Part shown: piece by piece, positions 8,348 to 15,523 of the stretch
How the letters are laid out: the number at the start of each line of letters is the position of its first letter
Numbering within the stretch: position 1 is the stretch's first letter
Assembly (NCBI GenBank): GCA_002402825.1
Contig: DHGP01000017.1
Span: 1-37,808, forward strand
Source of the DNA: Firmicutes bacterium UBA4795
GTDB lineage: Bacteria; Bacillota; Desulfotomaculia; Desulfotomaculales; Nap2-2B
Length of the DNA: 37,808 bases
Reading direction: 5' to 3'
The notes under the pieces: model-generated
What the model saw: the letters and a program-made list of their open reading frames with translations, nothing else
Told to the model about the DNA's origin: nothing
The model's database searches: none
Made by a program: the position numbers and the translations under genes

Positions 8348-9136
8348 ATGGGCGTAAAAATATTTCTTATATTTAAGCTTCGAAAAAAATTTGGGTATAT
8401 TTTAGGTGGCCTGGGAATGGTATTGGTTTTTTTATTAACCACTTTTTCCCAAGGTTATGGTAAAGATACAGCCAATAAGGCAGTAACTACTTGGTTACTG
8501 GTCGGTTATACAATAGTTATTGACCCGGGTCATGGGGGAACAGATCCTGGTGCAGTGGGTTTTCACGGGACCCTGGAAAAAAATATATCTTTAACTGTGG
8601 CTAAACGTTTAGCTTATTTCTTTCAACAAGCTGGAGCCCATGTTTTATTAACCCGTAAATTAGACAAGGACCTTAGCGACCCAGATTTATTTGATTTTTT
8701 TGCCGCCCGCTCCCAGGACCTTTCCCGCCGGGTGAGTTTGGCAAATAAATCTCAAGCGCAATTTTTGTTGAGCATTCATTTAAATCACTTTCCTGACCCA
8801 GCAGAATACGGGACCCAGGTGTTCTACCAGACGGGTTCTGTGACCGGAAAAGAGTTAGCTGAAGCCATTCAAAAGGAGTTAAATAATTACTTGATTGACA
8901 GTGGTAGACAGGCTTTAGCAGGAGATTTTTACCTTTGCCGCGAGACAAAGATACCAGCAGTTATTATAGAATTAGGGTTTTTAAGTAACCCAGAAGAGGA
9001 AAAAAAGTTAAATGACCCTATATATCAGATGAAGGCGGCCTGGGCCATTTATGCTGGCGTGGTAAATTATTTAAATCTTTGTAACTATTCAGGTAGGCAC
9101 AGAGGAGCAAAGGCACAGAGGAGCAAAGGGAAATGA
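8348..9136 (+). CDS. cwlD: N-acetylmuramoyl-L-alanine amidase CwlD, 3' end altered by an inserted element
   Basis: An Amidase_3 zinc amidase with an N-terminal membrane/signal segment (about 17-35). Motifs are VIDPGHGGTDPGAVG (His62), Glu77 in TLEKN, SIHLNH (His144) and the catalytic Glu208 in IIELGFLSNP. CwlD acts outside the membrane and, with PdaA, makes muramic-delta-lactam in the spore cortex, which is needed for germination. The last 18 residues (from Cys245) are not family sequence: they are translated from an inserted palindromic element at 9081-9206. Removing the element and one copy of its 8-bp flanking repeat restores an ending NYLNLLN and a stop, giving 246 residues. The enzyme core is intact, so activity is probably kept. 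The ribosome site is weak (AAGGGT, 12 nt upstream). Confidence 0.9.
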   Translation: MGVKIFLIFKLRKKFGYILGGLGMVLVFLLTTFSQGYGKDTANKAVTTWLLVGYTIVIDPGHGGTDPGAVGFHGTLEKNISLTVAKRLAYFFQQAGAHVLLTRKLDKDLSDPDLFDFFAARSQDLSRRVSLANKSQAQFLLSIHLNHFPDPAEYGTQVFYQTGSVTGKELAEAIQKELNNYLIDSGRQALAGDFYLCRETKIPAVIIELGFLSNPEEEKKLNDPIYQMKAAWAIYAGVVNYLNLCNYSGRHRGAKAQRSKGK

Positions 9137-9206
9137 AAACATATAAAGATCTGCAAGTCTGGCAAAAAAACTTTGTGCCTGTGTGCCTTTGTGCCTGAAT
9201 AGTTAC
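9081..9206. mobile_element. 126-bp MITE-like palindromic element carrying a truncated four-helix-bundle gene
   Basis: Perfect 13-bp terminal inverted repeats GTAACTATTCAGG (9081-9093) and its complement (9194-9206) bound the element. The direct repeat AAATCTTT lies immediately outside on both sides (9073-9080 and 9207-9214), as expected for a target-site duplication. The exact split between repeat and TIR is ambiguous by about 1 nt. The inner arms are purine-rich (GGCACAGAGGAGCAAAG) on the left and complementary-like (CTTTGTGCCTGTGTGCCTTT) on the right, so the transcript could fold into one long imperfect hairpin. It sits in the last codons of cwlD. Confidence 0.75.
9133..9198 (+). pseudogene. 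Truncated four-helix-bundle (23S rRNA intervening-sequence) protein
   Basis: A 21-codon frame begins MKTYKDLQVWQK, the typical start of the four-helix-bundle / IVS protein family (about 120 residues). It then runs directly into the right arm of the element and stops. Nearly the whole family core is missing, so it is an internally deleted remnant. Its ATG overlaps the cwlD stop codon (ATGA). Confidence 0.6.
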
Positions 9207-9243
9207 AAATCTTTTAAATTAAGTTAATCTGAGGGTAATTAAA

Positions 9244-10197
9244 ATGATGAGCAAAAAACAAGCACGTATATTAATAGTGAGTATGTCGACCTTTGTCTTT
9301 ATTTTTTCATTTTTAAGTTTATGGCTAAGGCTAACGCCAGGCAATCCTTCGCCAATAACACCTGCCTTAGTAAAAGAAGAGCCTTTCCTCGCTCGTTGTT
9401 TTTGGTATTTGCTGCCATTTAAAAAAGGTATGTTGGTCCCTGATTACATTCTCCTTAAAAAGCAAATAAATAAATTTATCGCCCCAAAAGAAAGTTATTT
9501 TGGTATTTATTTTCGTGATCTAACTTCAGGACAAGAATTTGGAATCAATGAAAATGTTCCCATAACTGCCGCCAGCACCGTAAAACTTCCTCTGGTTTTA
9601 TATATTAATACCTTGGTAAATAAAGGTAAGCTTAGCTGGAACGATAAAATTGCTTACCAGGAGGCTGTTGACTATGAGGAAGGCTCGGGAATTTTACGTT
9701 ATACTGCCCGTGACGGAGAGCTTTATTCAATACGGGTACTGACCACTTTAGCTATTGTAATTAGTGATAATGTTGCTTACCGGATGTTAGTCAAGCAGGT
9801 GGGAAAAGAAAACCTGATTGATTTTATGAAGTATTTAGGCGGTCAAACCGTGTTTCCGGGGGGCAAAAATCTCACCACGGCACGTGATATGAATGTTTAT
9901 GTTCAAGCAACACTTGACTTTGCCAAGCGAGATTTGAAAAACGGAATGCGTTTGCTGGATGACCTGGCACACTCTATTTACCATGTTGGTTTGCCTGGTC
10001 AAATACCGGCCCAGACAATTGTGGCCCATAAAGAAGGAGATGTTGACGATATTGCCGCCGATGCAGGGGTGGTTTTTTGCTCGCGCCCATACATCCTGGT
10101 AATTTTATCTAAGGGAGTAAAAGACGTTGACCAAGGCTTTCAGGACATTGCCGAAATAAGTAAAATAACCTATAATTTTCAGACTCAATTAAAATAA
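9244..10197 (+). CDS. Class A beta-lactamase-like serine hydrolase, membrane-anchored
   Basis: This 317-residue protein has an N-terminal hydrophobic anchor (about 9-29) and a beta-lactamase class A fold. The catalytic tetrad is STVK (Ser111-Lys114) in ITAASTVKLPLVL and the second motif is SDN (174-176). In the place of KTG there is HKEG (262-265), seen in several class A-like proteins. It may be a genuine beta-lactamase or a peptidoglycan-related hydrolase. The company of cwlD and dacF favours a wall role, and sequence alone does not decide. GAGGG lies eight bases upstream of the first of two consecutive ATG codons, which supports 9244 as start. Confidence 0.85.
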   Translation: MMSKKQARILIVSMSTFVFIFSFLSLWLRLTPGNPSPITPALVKEEPFLARCFWYLLPFKKGMLVPDYILLKKQINKFIAPKESYFGIYFRDLTSGQEFGINENVPITAASTVKLPLVLYINTLVNKGKLSWNDKIAYQEAVDYEEGSGILRYTARDGELYSIRVLTTLAIVISDNVAYRMLVKQVGKENLIDFMKYLGGQTVFPGGKNLTTARDMNVYVQATLDFAKRDLKNGMRLLDDLAHSIYHVGLPGQIPAQTIVAHKEGDVDDIAADAGVVFCSRPYILVILSKGVKDVDQGFQDIAEISKITYNFQTQLK

Positions 10198-10204
10198 ATA
10201 AAAA

Positions 10205-10262
10205 GCTTTCTTTCTAAAAGGTATAACTTTATTTTTACGTTACATACTAGAAAGAAAAAAGC
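10205..10262. repeat. Inverted repeat between the serine hydrolase and dacF
   Basis: TTTCTTTCTA (10207-10216) pairs with TAGAAAGAAA (10248-10257), with outer GC...GC partly extending the stem. It lies just after the serine hydrolase stop and may be a weak terminator or attenuator before dacF. Confidence 0.3.
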
Positions 10263-10294
10263 AAAGGTTATAAAAAAGGAGGTAAAAAATAAAA

Positions 10295-11470
10295 ATGTTA
10301 AAATACCTTCGAAGAATAAAGTTCTTATTTCTGGCAAGCATAATTTTTGTTTTAATTTTAAGTTTTTTTGTCGCGGTTACTTTTTCCGGTGCTTCTCCTG
10401 CTTCTTTCTTAGAAACTACGGCTGAATCAGCCGTGCTTATGGAAGCTTATTCCGGTCAGGTCTTGTTGGCCAAAGAAAAGGACAAGGAACTACCCATGGC
10501 CAGCGTTACCAAGTTAATGAGCTTGCTGGTGGCTTTAAAAGCAATTAAGGAAGGTCGCTTAAAGCTAAATGACATTGTTATAGCCAGTGAAAATGCTTGG
10601 GAAATGGGGGGTTCACAAATTTACCTGGAGCCTGGCGAAGAATTTACCCTGAAAGAAATACTTATTGCCGTGGCTGTGGGCTCCGCCAATGATGCGTGCG
10701 TAGCCTTGGCTGAACAAATTGCCGGAAGCGAAGAGGTTTTTGTCCAAATGATGAACCAAGAAGCGAAAGAATTGGGGCTTAAACATACTCATTTCGTAAA
10801 CAGCACCGGCCTGCCTGCGAAAGGACATTATACTTCTGCATATGATATGGCTTTAATTTTAAGAGAATGTTTAAAGTACCCCCTTTTTATAAAATATTCT
10901 TCCCTTTACGAATATGATTTGCGGGGAGGTCAATTTAAACTTTGGAATACAAATAAACTCCTTAAGTGGTATCCAGGTACAGATGGCGGTAAAACAGGCT
11001 GGACAGAAGAAGCAAAATATTGTTTGGCTTCTTCGGTAAAAAAGGAAGGATTGCGTTTAATTGCCGTAGTCTTGGGAACACCTGAACCACGTAGTCATTT
11101 TCGAGAATCAATTAAATTATACAAATATGGCTTTGCCCGTTACAAAGCAATATATTTAGCTAAGCAAGGAGAAAAAGTAAAAAGACTACCGGTTAGTAAA
11201 GGCAACCTGGATTACGTGGAAATTATAACCAAAGAGCCCGTTTGTTTAGTGGTCCTAAAAGGCGATGATAAAGGCTTTAAGACACGTCTGGATTTACCTT
11301 CACGGGTGGCGGCGCCCGTTAAAAAAGGACAGATAATCGGGACTTATTATGTGGATAAGGAAGGGCAGAAGGTTTTACAGGTACCTTTAATAGCCCAAAA
11401 TCAAGTACAAAAAACCAATGTGCTCCGTCAGATAAATAAAACGTTAACTCACTTATACAATTTCTATTAA
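10295..11470 (+). CDS. dacF: D-alanyl-D-alanine carboxypeptidase (DacF/PBP5-like)
   Basis: This is a 391-residue secreted penicillin-binding protein of peptidase family S11. A signal peptide spans about 8-32. The active-site motifs are SVTK (Ser70-Lys73), SAN (130-132) and KTG (233-235, in DGGKTGWT). A C-terminal PBP5-type beta domain follows (about 275-370). It trims the terminal D-alanine from peptidoglycan stem peptides outside the membrane. DacF in Bacillus acts in the forespore on cortex peptidoglycan. The assignment to DacF rather than DacA/DacB rests on the sporulation context and is tentative. AGGAGG precedes the ATG by about nine bases. Confidence 0.9.
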   Translation: MLKYLRRIKFLFLASIIFVLILSFFVAVTFSGASPASFLETTAESAVLMEAYSGQVLLAKEKDKELPMASVTKLMSLLVALKAIKEGRLKLNDIVIASENAWEMGGSQIYLEPGEEFTLKEILIAVAVGSANDACVALAEQIAGSEEVFVQMMNQEAKELGLKHTHFVNSTGLPAKGHYTSAYDMALILRECLKYPLFIKYSSLYEYDLRGGQFKLWNTNKLLKWYPGTDGGKTGWTEEAKYCLASSVKKEGLRLIAVVLGTPEPRSHFRESIKLYKYGFARYKAIYLAKQGEKVKRLPVSKGNLDYVEIITKEPVCLVVLKGDDKGFKTRLDLPSRVAAPVKKGQIIGTYYVDKEGQKVLQVPLIAQNQVQKTNVLRQINKTLTHLYNFY

Positions 11471-11518
11471 TTCTATTAACCTAAAAATTTAAAGTAATTC
11501 TATAATGGTCAGCTATTA

Positions 11519-11547
11519 ATAGGGGCATTAAATTTAACGACCCCCAC
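11519..11547. repeat. Imperfect palindrome, GGGGC-TTAAATTTAA family
   Basis: TAGGGGCATTAAA meets TTTAACGACCCCC across a TTAAATTTAA centre, about 50 nt after dacF. It is an imperfect relative of the perfect palindrome at 13333-13358 and may serve as a transcription end. Confidence 0.5.
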
Positions 11548-11591
11548 TTAAAAAGCGAAGGTAGCATAAAAGGCTGAATGCTAAAAAGTAA

Positions 11592-11630
11592 GTACCTTAA
11601 GGTAAAGTATTTTACTTTACCTTAAGGTAC
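11592..11630. terminator. Perfect 18-bp palindrome at the convergent end of dacF and the GntR-type gene
   Basis: GTACCTTAAGGTAAAGTA (11592-11609) is followed by TTT and its exact complement (11613-11630). The right arm includes the stop codon and last codons of the minus-strand regulator gene. It lies between convergent genes, where a bidirectional terminator is expected. It is AT-rich with no strong T-tail, so the terminator role is inferred. Confidence 0.55.
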
Positions 11631-12263
11631 CTGAGTGATAGTGTTATTTACCAGTTTAAAAACCTGCTCCTTTAGTTCTGGCGGAGCTAAAACAATTAAA
11701 ATATCTGTAGCTTGAATAACCGTATTAGCCTGAGGAGAGAGGATTTCTTCTCCATCACGGTAAATTGACAACACGGTGGCCCCCATTTTTCGCCGGAATT
11801 CTACTTCGGCCAACGTTTTTCCTACTAACGGAGAAGAAGGCAAAACCTTAATTTCTTCAATTCGCTGTAAGCTTCCGGCCATCTTAAAGGTATAATCCAG
11901 TAATTCATTCATTAATTTTTCTATCTCCGCGTTTATTTTATCCCTTCGCCTTAAAAGATGGTGTAGTCTTTCCTGCATTTCCCTTAAAACCTTGCGTTGT
12001 CCATATTCAGCTAAAAATACCTCGGCAGCTTTTTGCGACTTGACAATTACTCCTACCCCAGGGGCTACTTGAACAATATCAGTGTCTTGAAGCAAAGTCA
12101 GGGCGCGTCTTATTGTCTCTGGGGAAACGTTATATTTCCCGGCTAAAGTAGAGCGGCCGAAGAATTTTTGTCCTTCCCTATATTCTCCCCGCACAATACG
12201 CGTTGCAATATCCACAGCAATAGTCAGATACCTGGCCGGTAAATAGGTATTTTGTTCCTCCAT
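11622..12263 (-). CDS. GntR-type regulator with RCK_C domain (BusR-like, likely c-di-AMP sensor)
   Basis: This 213-residue protein has a GntR winged helix (about 8-75, with YNVSPETIRRALTLLQ), a charged coiled coil (about 85-125), and a C-terminal RCK_C/TrkA-C domain (about 135-210). The RCK_C domain shows the typical SPLVGKTLAEVEFRRKMGA and ATDILIVLAPP. This is the architecture of BusR of Lactococcus and Streptococcus, which binds cyclic-di-AMP through RCK_C and represses osmolyte uptake. The same sensing is inferred here. No osmolyte or potassium transporter is nearby, so the target is unknown. AGAGGAGA precedes the ATG. It is divergent from hbd, with 157 nt between them. Confidence 0.85.
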   Translation of the reverse strand: MEEQNTYLPARYLTIAVDIATRIVRGEYREGQKFFGRSTLAGKYNVSPETIRRALTLLQDTDIVQVAPGVGVIVKSQKAAEVFLAEYGQRKVLREMQERLHHLLRRRDKINAEIEKLMNELLDYTFKMAGSLQRIEEIKVLPSSPLVGKTLAEVEFRRKMGATVLSIYRDGEEILSPQANTVIQATDILIVLAPPELKEQVFKLVNNTITQVP

Positions 12264-12345
12264 TTTTATCGTCTCCTCTTAGGTTGGTAAAAAGGTTACA
12301 TATTTATAATACCCTAAACTTATTAATAATTAAAATAAATTTTAA

Positions 12346-12373
12346 GCAGGATTTTTATTATTAAATCTCGAAA
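12346..12373 (+). promoter_or_regulatory. Sigma-H-like promoter for hbd
   Basis: GCAGGA (12346-12351), 18 nt, then GAAA (12370-12373), 47 nt before the GTG of hbd. Spacing is identical to the site ahead of the acd operon. Confidence 0.45.
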
Positions 12374-12420
12374 AATAATATAAGTAAAAATAATAAAAAA
12401 ACAGGAGGGGAATTTTAAGC

Positions 12421-13269
12421 GTGACTATAAAAACAATAGGTGTTATAGGAGCAGGAACAATGGGTGCTGGTATTGCTCAAGTTTGTGCCCAGGCAGGCTT
12501 TAAGGTCGTTATGCGGGATATTGCGGAAAAATTTGTTAACAATGGTTTGAACATAATTAATAAAAATCTTGACCGGGAAGTGAAAAAGAATCGTTTATCC
12601 CAAGAAGATGCTAACGCTATAACAGGACGTATTAAGGGAACGGTTAATCTAGCTGATCTAGCTGAATGTGATTTTATTATTGAAGCGATAATTGAACAGA
12701 TGAGCTTAAAAAAGGAATTATACCAGGAATTAGATAAAATTTGTCCGGCAAATACTATTTTTGCTTCTAATACTTCTGGGTTAAGCATTACTGAGATGGC
12801 TTCTTATACCGGTAGAGCAAACAAATTTGTAGGCATGCATTTCTTTAATCCTGCTCCCGTGATGAAACTGGTTGAAGTGGTTAAGGGAGCAGTGACGGAT
12901 GAAGAAACATATCAAACCACGGTTGAACTGGCTAAACAATTAGGAAAGGACCCAATTACGGTAAACGAATCTCCTTTATTTGTCGTTAATCGTATTCTTG
13001 TCCCCATGATCAATGAAGCTATTTATACTCTTATGGAAGGAGTAGCTAATGCAGAGGATATAGATAAAGGAATGCGGTTAGGGGCTAACCATCCCATTGG
13101 TCCTTTAGCTTTAGCTGATTTAATTGGCTTAGATGTTACCCTTCTTGTTCAGGAAACTTTGTATCAGGAAACCGGCGACTCGAAATATCGTCCCTGCCCC
13201 TTACTGCGTAAAATGGTGCGTGCCGGCCACCTGGGCCGGAAAACCAGACGGGGCTTTTTTAATTACTAA
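12421..13269 (+). CDS. hbd: 3-hydroxybutyryl-CoA dehydrogenase
   Basis: This is a 282-residue NAD(P)-dependent dehydrogenase of the short-chain 3-hydroxyacyl-CoA type. It interconverts acetoacetyl-CoA and 3-hydroxybutyryl-CoA in the cytoplasm. The Rossmann motif GVIGAGTMGAGIAQ (7-20), the conserved SNTSGLSIT (116-124), the catalytic His140 in MHFFNPAPVMKLVE and the C-terminal GRKTRRGFF are all present. The start is GTG with AGGAGGGG upstream. It is transcribed alone and converges on crt. Thus the dehydrogenase step of the spiral is in a separate unit from acd-etf-emo-thl-crt, although both carry the same type of promoter motif. Confidence 0.95.
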   Translation: MTIKTIGVIGAGTMGAGIAQVCAQAGFKVVMRDIAEKFVNNGLNIINKNLDREVKKNRLSQEDANAITGRIKGTVNLADLAECDFIIEAIIEQMSLKKELYQELDKICPANTIFASNTSGLSITEMASYTGRANKFVGMHFFNPAPVMKLVEVVKGAVTDEETYQTTVELAKQLGKDPITVNESPLFVVNRILVPMINEAIYTLMEGVANAEDIDKGMRLGANHPIGPLALADLIGLDVTLLVQETLYQETGDSKYRPCPLLRKMVRAGHLGRKTRRGFFNY

Positions 13270-13332
13270 GGAAAGTAAACACCCGCTAAAAGATAAATAT
13301 TTTTTATAAGAATAAAAAGATAACCAAAATTA

Positions 13333-13358
13333 TAGGGGCGTTAAATTTAACGCCCCTA
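13333..13358. terminator. Perfect 26-bp palindrome between convergent hbd and crt
   Basis: The half-site TAGGGGCGTTAAA (13333-13345) is followed directly by its exact complement (13346-13358). It lies midway between two convergent genes and probably ends transcription from both sides. A similar palindrome follows dacF (11519-11547), so it belongs to a dispersed repeat family. Confidence 0.55.
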
Positions 13359-13397
13359 CTTAAGTCTAAGTTTTTTAGAATGTAAAAATACTAAAAA

Positions 13398-14183
13398 TTA
13401 CCGATTTTTAAATTCCGGCTTGCGTTTATTTATAAACGCTTCCATTCCCTCCTGGTGGTCAGAAGTGGTAAATACCAGGCCAAACAAGTCAGCTTCATGA
13501 ATTAAAGCTTTTTCTACATCCATTTCCAGACCTTCATTAATTGCTTCTTTGGCTAGTTTCACCGCTATTGGTCCACGCGCCGCAATCCGTTTAGCCATAT
13601 CTTTACAATAGCTCAATAATTCATCTGTTGGTACAATGTGGTTAACTAACCCAATTTGTTGCGCAAACTGAACATCGTATGTATCAGCGGTAAATATTAT
13701 TTCTTTGGCCAGACCGGGGTTGACCAACCGGGTCAACCTTTGGGTTCCCCCAAAACCAGGAAGAAGACCCAGGTTTACTTCTGGTTGGCCAAATTTAGCC
13801 TTATCAGAAGCAATGCGTATATCGCAGGCGCAAGCCAATTCGCAACCGCCACCCAAGGCAAAGCCATTAATGGCAGCTATTACAGGAATAGGCAAATTCT
13901 CAATTTTACTGAATACTACCTGGCCTAATCGGGAAAAATTCTTTGCTTCTAAAGGGGAAAGTTTGCTCATGTAAACAATATCCGCGCCGGCAATAAAAGC
14001 CCTGTCTCCTGCCCCGGTAATAATGAGGGCTCTAATTTGGGAATCTTCTTTTATTTCTTCTAAAGCCGCTTCTATTTCCATAAGGGTTTCGGCGTTAAGG
14101 GCATTTAAAACTTTTGGCCGGTTAATAGTTAATACAGCAATGTTATCTTCCTTTTCTACGGTAATATTACTCCAATGATGCAC
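13398..14183 (-). CDS. crt: Enoyl-CoA hydratase (crotonase)
   Basis: This is a 261-residue crotonase that hydrates crotonyl-CoA to 3-hydroxybutyryl-CoA. The oxyanion-hole segment AFIAGADI (62-69), GGGCELACACD with catalytic Glu115 and GQPEVNLGLLPGFGGTQRL with Glu135 are intact. The start is GTG with GGGGGTG upstream. It is the last gene of the reverse-strand operon and lies 22 nt after the thiolase. Context fixes it to short-chain beta-oxidation or butyrate formation. Confidence 0.95.
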   Translation of the reverse strand: MHHWSNITVEKEDNIAVLTINRPKVLNALNAETLMEIEAALEEIKEDSQIRALIITGAGDRAFIAGADIVYMSKLSPLEAKNFSRLGQVVFSKIENLPIPVIAAINGFALGGGCELACACDIRIASDKAKFGQPEVNLGLLPGFGGTQRLTRLVNPGLAKEIIFTADTYDVQFAQQIGLVNHIVPTDELLSYCKDMAKRIAARGPIAVKLAKEAINEGLEMDVEKALIHEADLFGLVFTTSDHQEGMEAFINKRKPEFKNR

Positions 14184-14205
14184 TTATTTTCACCCCCTGG
14201 TATTT

Positions 14206-15492
14206 TTAACTTTCTTGCCTTAAGACCATGGCAATGCCCTGTCCGCCCCCAATACACATAGCAACAAGACCCAGGCTAACATTTCTTCTCTTCATCTCAT
14301 AAAGTAAACTTACTACCAGGCGTGCTCCCGTACAACCTATGGGATGCCCTAAAGATATACCGCTGCCATTTACATTGGTTTTGGCTAGGTCAAAATTTAA
14401 TTCCCTCATACAAGCAATCGCCTGTGAGGCAAAGGCTTCATTTAATTCGATAAGCTCAAAATCTTTTAAAGTAACTCCAGCTTTTTGCGCGGCTTTCTTT
14501 ACCGCCGGAATAGGGCCTAATCCCATAAAAGCCGGGTCTACCCCTCCCGAAGCATAAGACTTTATGGTTCCTAATGGAGCAAGGCCTAACTCGGTTGCTT
14601 TTTCCTTAGCCATTACCACTACCGCCGCTGCGGCATCATTTATTCCCGAAGCGTTTCCAGCGGTAACCGTTCCTCCTTTTTTAAAAGCCGGGGCCAGTTT
14701 ACTCATTTTTTCCAGGCTTGTGTCCATAGGACGTTCATCCGTATCAAATACTAACGGTTCCCCTTTTTTTTGAGGGATAATTACCGGCACAATTTCTTCT
14801 TTAAAAAGACCATTTTTGATAGCTGCCCGAGCTCTTTGGTGGCTTATAAGTCCTAATTCATCCTGTTCCTGGCGGGTGACGTTAAATTTCTCGGCTATAT
14901 TTTCCGCGGTAATGCCCATGTGATGACCGTAAAAAATTTCCCATAACCCGTCATGAACCATTAAATCTACTATTTCCGCGTTAAACATCCGGGCGCCCCA
15001 CCTGGCTTGTGGTAAAAAATAAGGGGCCATACTCATATTTTCCATCCCGCCTGCAATAATAATGTCGGCTTCACCAGTCATAATAGCCTGGGCTGCTAAG
15101 GCAATAGCCTTTGCCCCTGAACCGCAAACTTTATTTATCGTAAAGGCATTTGTTTCTTTAGGTATACCCGCGTATATTGATGCTTGCCGGGCTGTATTTT
15201 GACCTTGCCCTCCTTGAAGGACATTACCCATGATAACTTCATCTACGTAAACTTCTTTTAAGGAACTGTCCCAATCCGCCTGTTTTTTTTCCAGTTCTAC
15301 TAAACCAACATCCCTAAATGCCTCCGGGCTGCACGCCCGAACATCCTCTCTAACCATTGGCCTTAAACCGGCTTTTTTCATAGCTTCTTTAATAACCAGT
15401 GCCCCCAACTTTACCGCAGAAACATCTTTCAATGCACCGCCAAAGCCCCCAATGGCAGTCCTTACTCCACTTACAATTACCGCTTCTCGCAT
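14206..15492 (-). CDS. thlA: Acetyl-CoA acetyltransferase (thiolase) with an N-terminal insertion
   Basis: This is a thiolase that cleaves acetoacetyl-CoA to two acetyl-CoA, or runs in reverse. Catalytic residues are Cys123 (NKVCGSGAKA), His383 (LGHPIGCTGAR) and Cys413 (MCIGGGQG), with NEAFASQA at 351-358. At 428 residues it is about 35 longer than usual. The excess lies at about 45-82, between helix KKAG and VDEVIMGNVLQ, where most thiolases have only a short loop. The insertion is in frame, its DNA includes a small GGGCTGCACGCCC palindrome, and it contains a SPEAFRDVGLVELEKK segment. Start ATG with AAGGAAGG upstream; 31 nt separate it from emo. Confidence 0.93.
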   Translation of the reverse strand: MREAVIVSGVRTAIGGFGGALKDVSAVKLGALVIKEAMKKAGLRPMVREDVRACSPEAFRDVGLVELEKKQADWDSSLKEVYVDEVIMGNVLQGGQGQNTARQASIYAGIPKETNAFTINKVCGSGAKAIALAAQAIMTGEADIIIAGGMENMSMAPYFLPQARWGARMFNAEIVDLMVHDGLWEIFYGHHMGITAENIAEKFNVTRQEQDELGLISHQRARAAIKNGLFKEEIVPVIIPQKKGEPLVFDTDERPMDTSLEKMSKLAPAFKKGGTVTAGNASGINDAAAAVVVMAKEKATELGLAPLGTIKSYASGGVDPAFMGLGPIPAVKKAAQKAGVTLKDFELIELNEAFASQAIACMRELNFDLAKTNVNGSGISLGHPIGCTGARLVVSLLYEMKRRNVSLGLVAMCIGGGQGIAMVLRQES

Positions 15493-15523
15493 TCTTGCCG
15501 GATACCTTCCTTCTGTTTTTTTA

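Noticed and set aside
12264..12420. Search for a BusR-type operator between the GntR-type gene and hbd.
   Set aside because: No convincing bipartite or inverted site was seen apart from the promoter motif.
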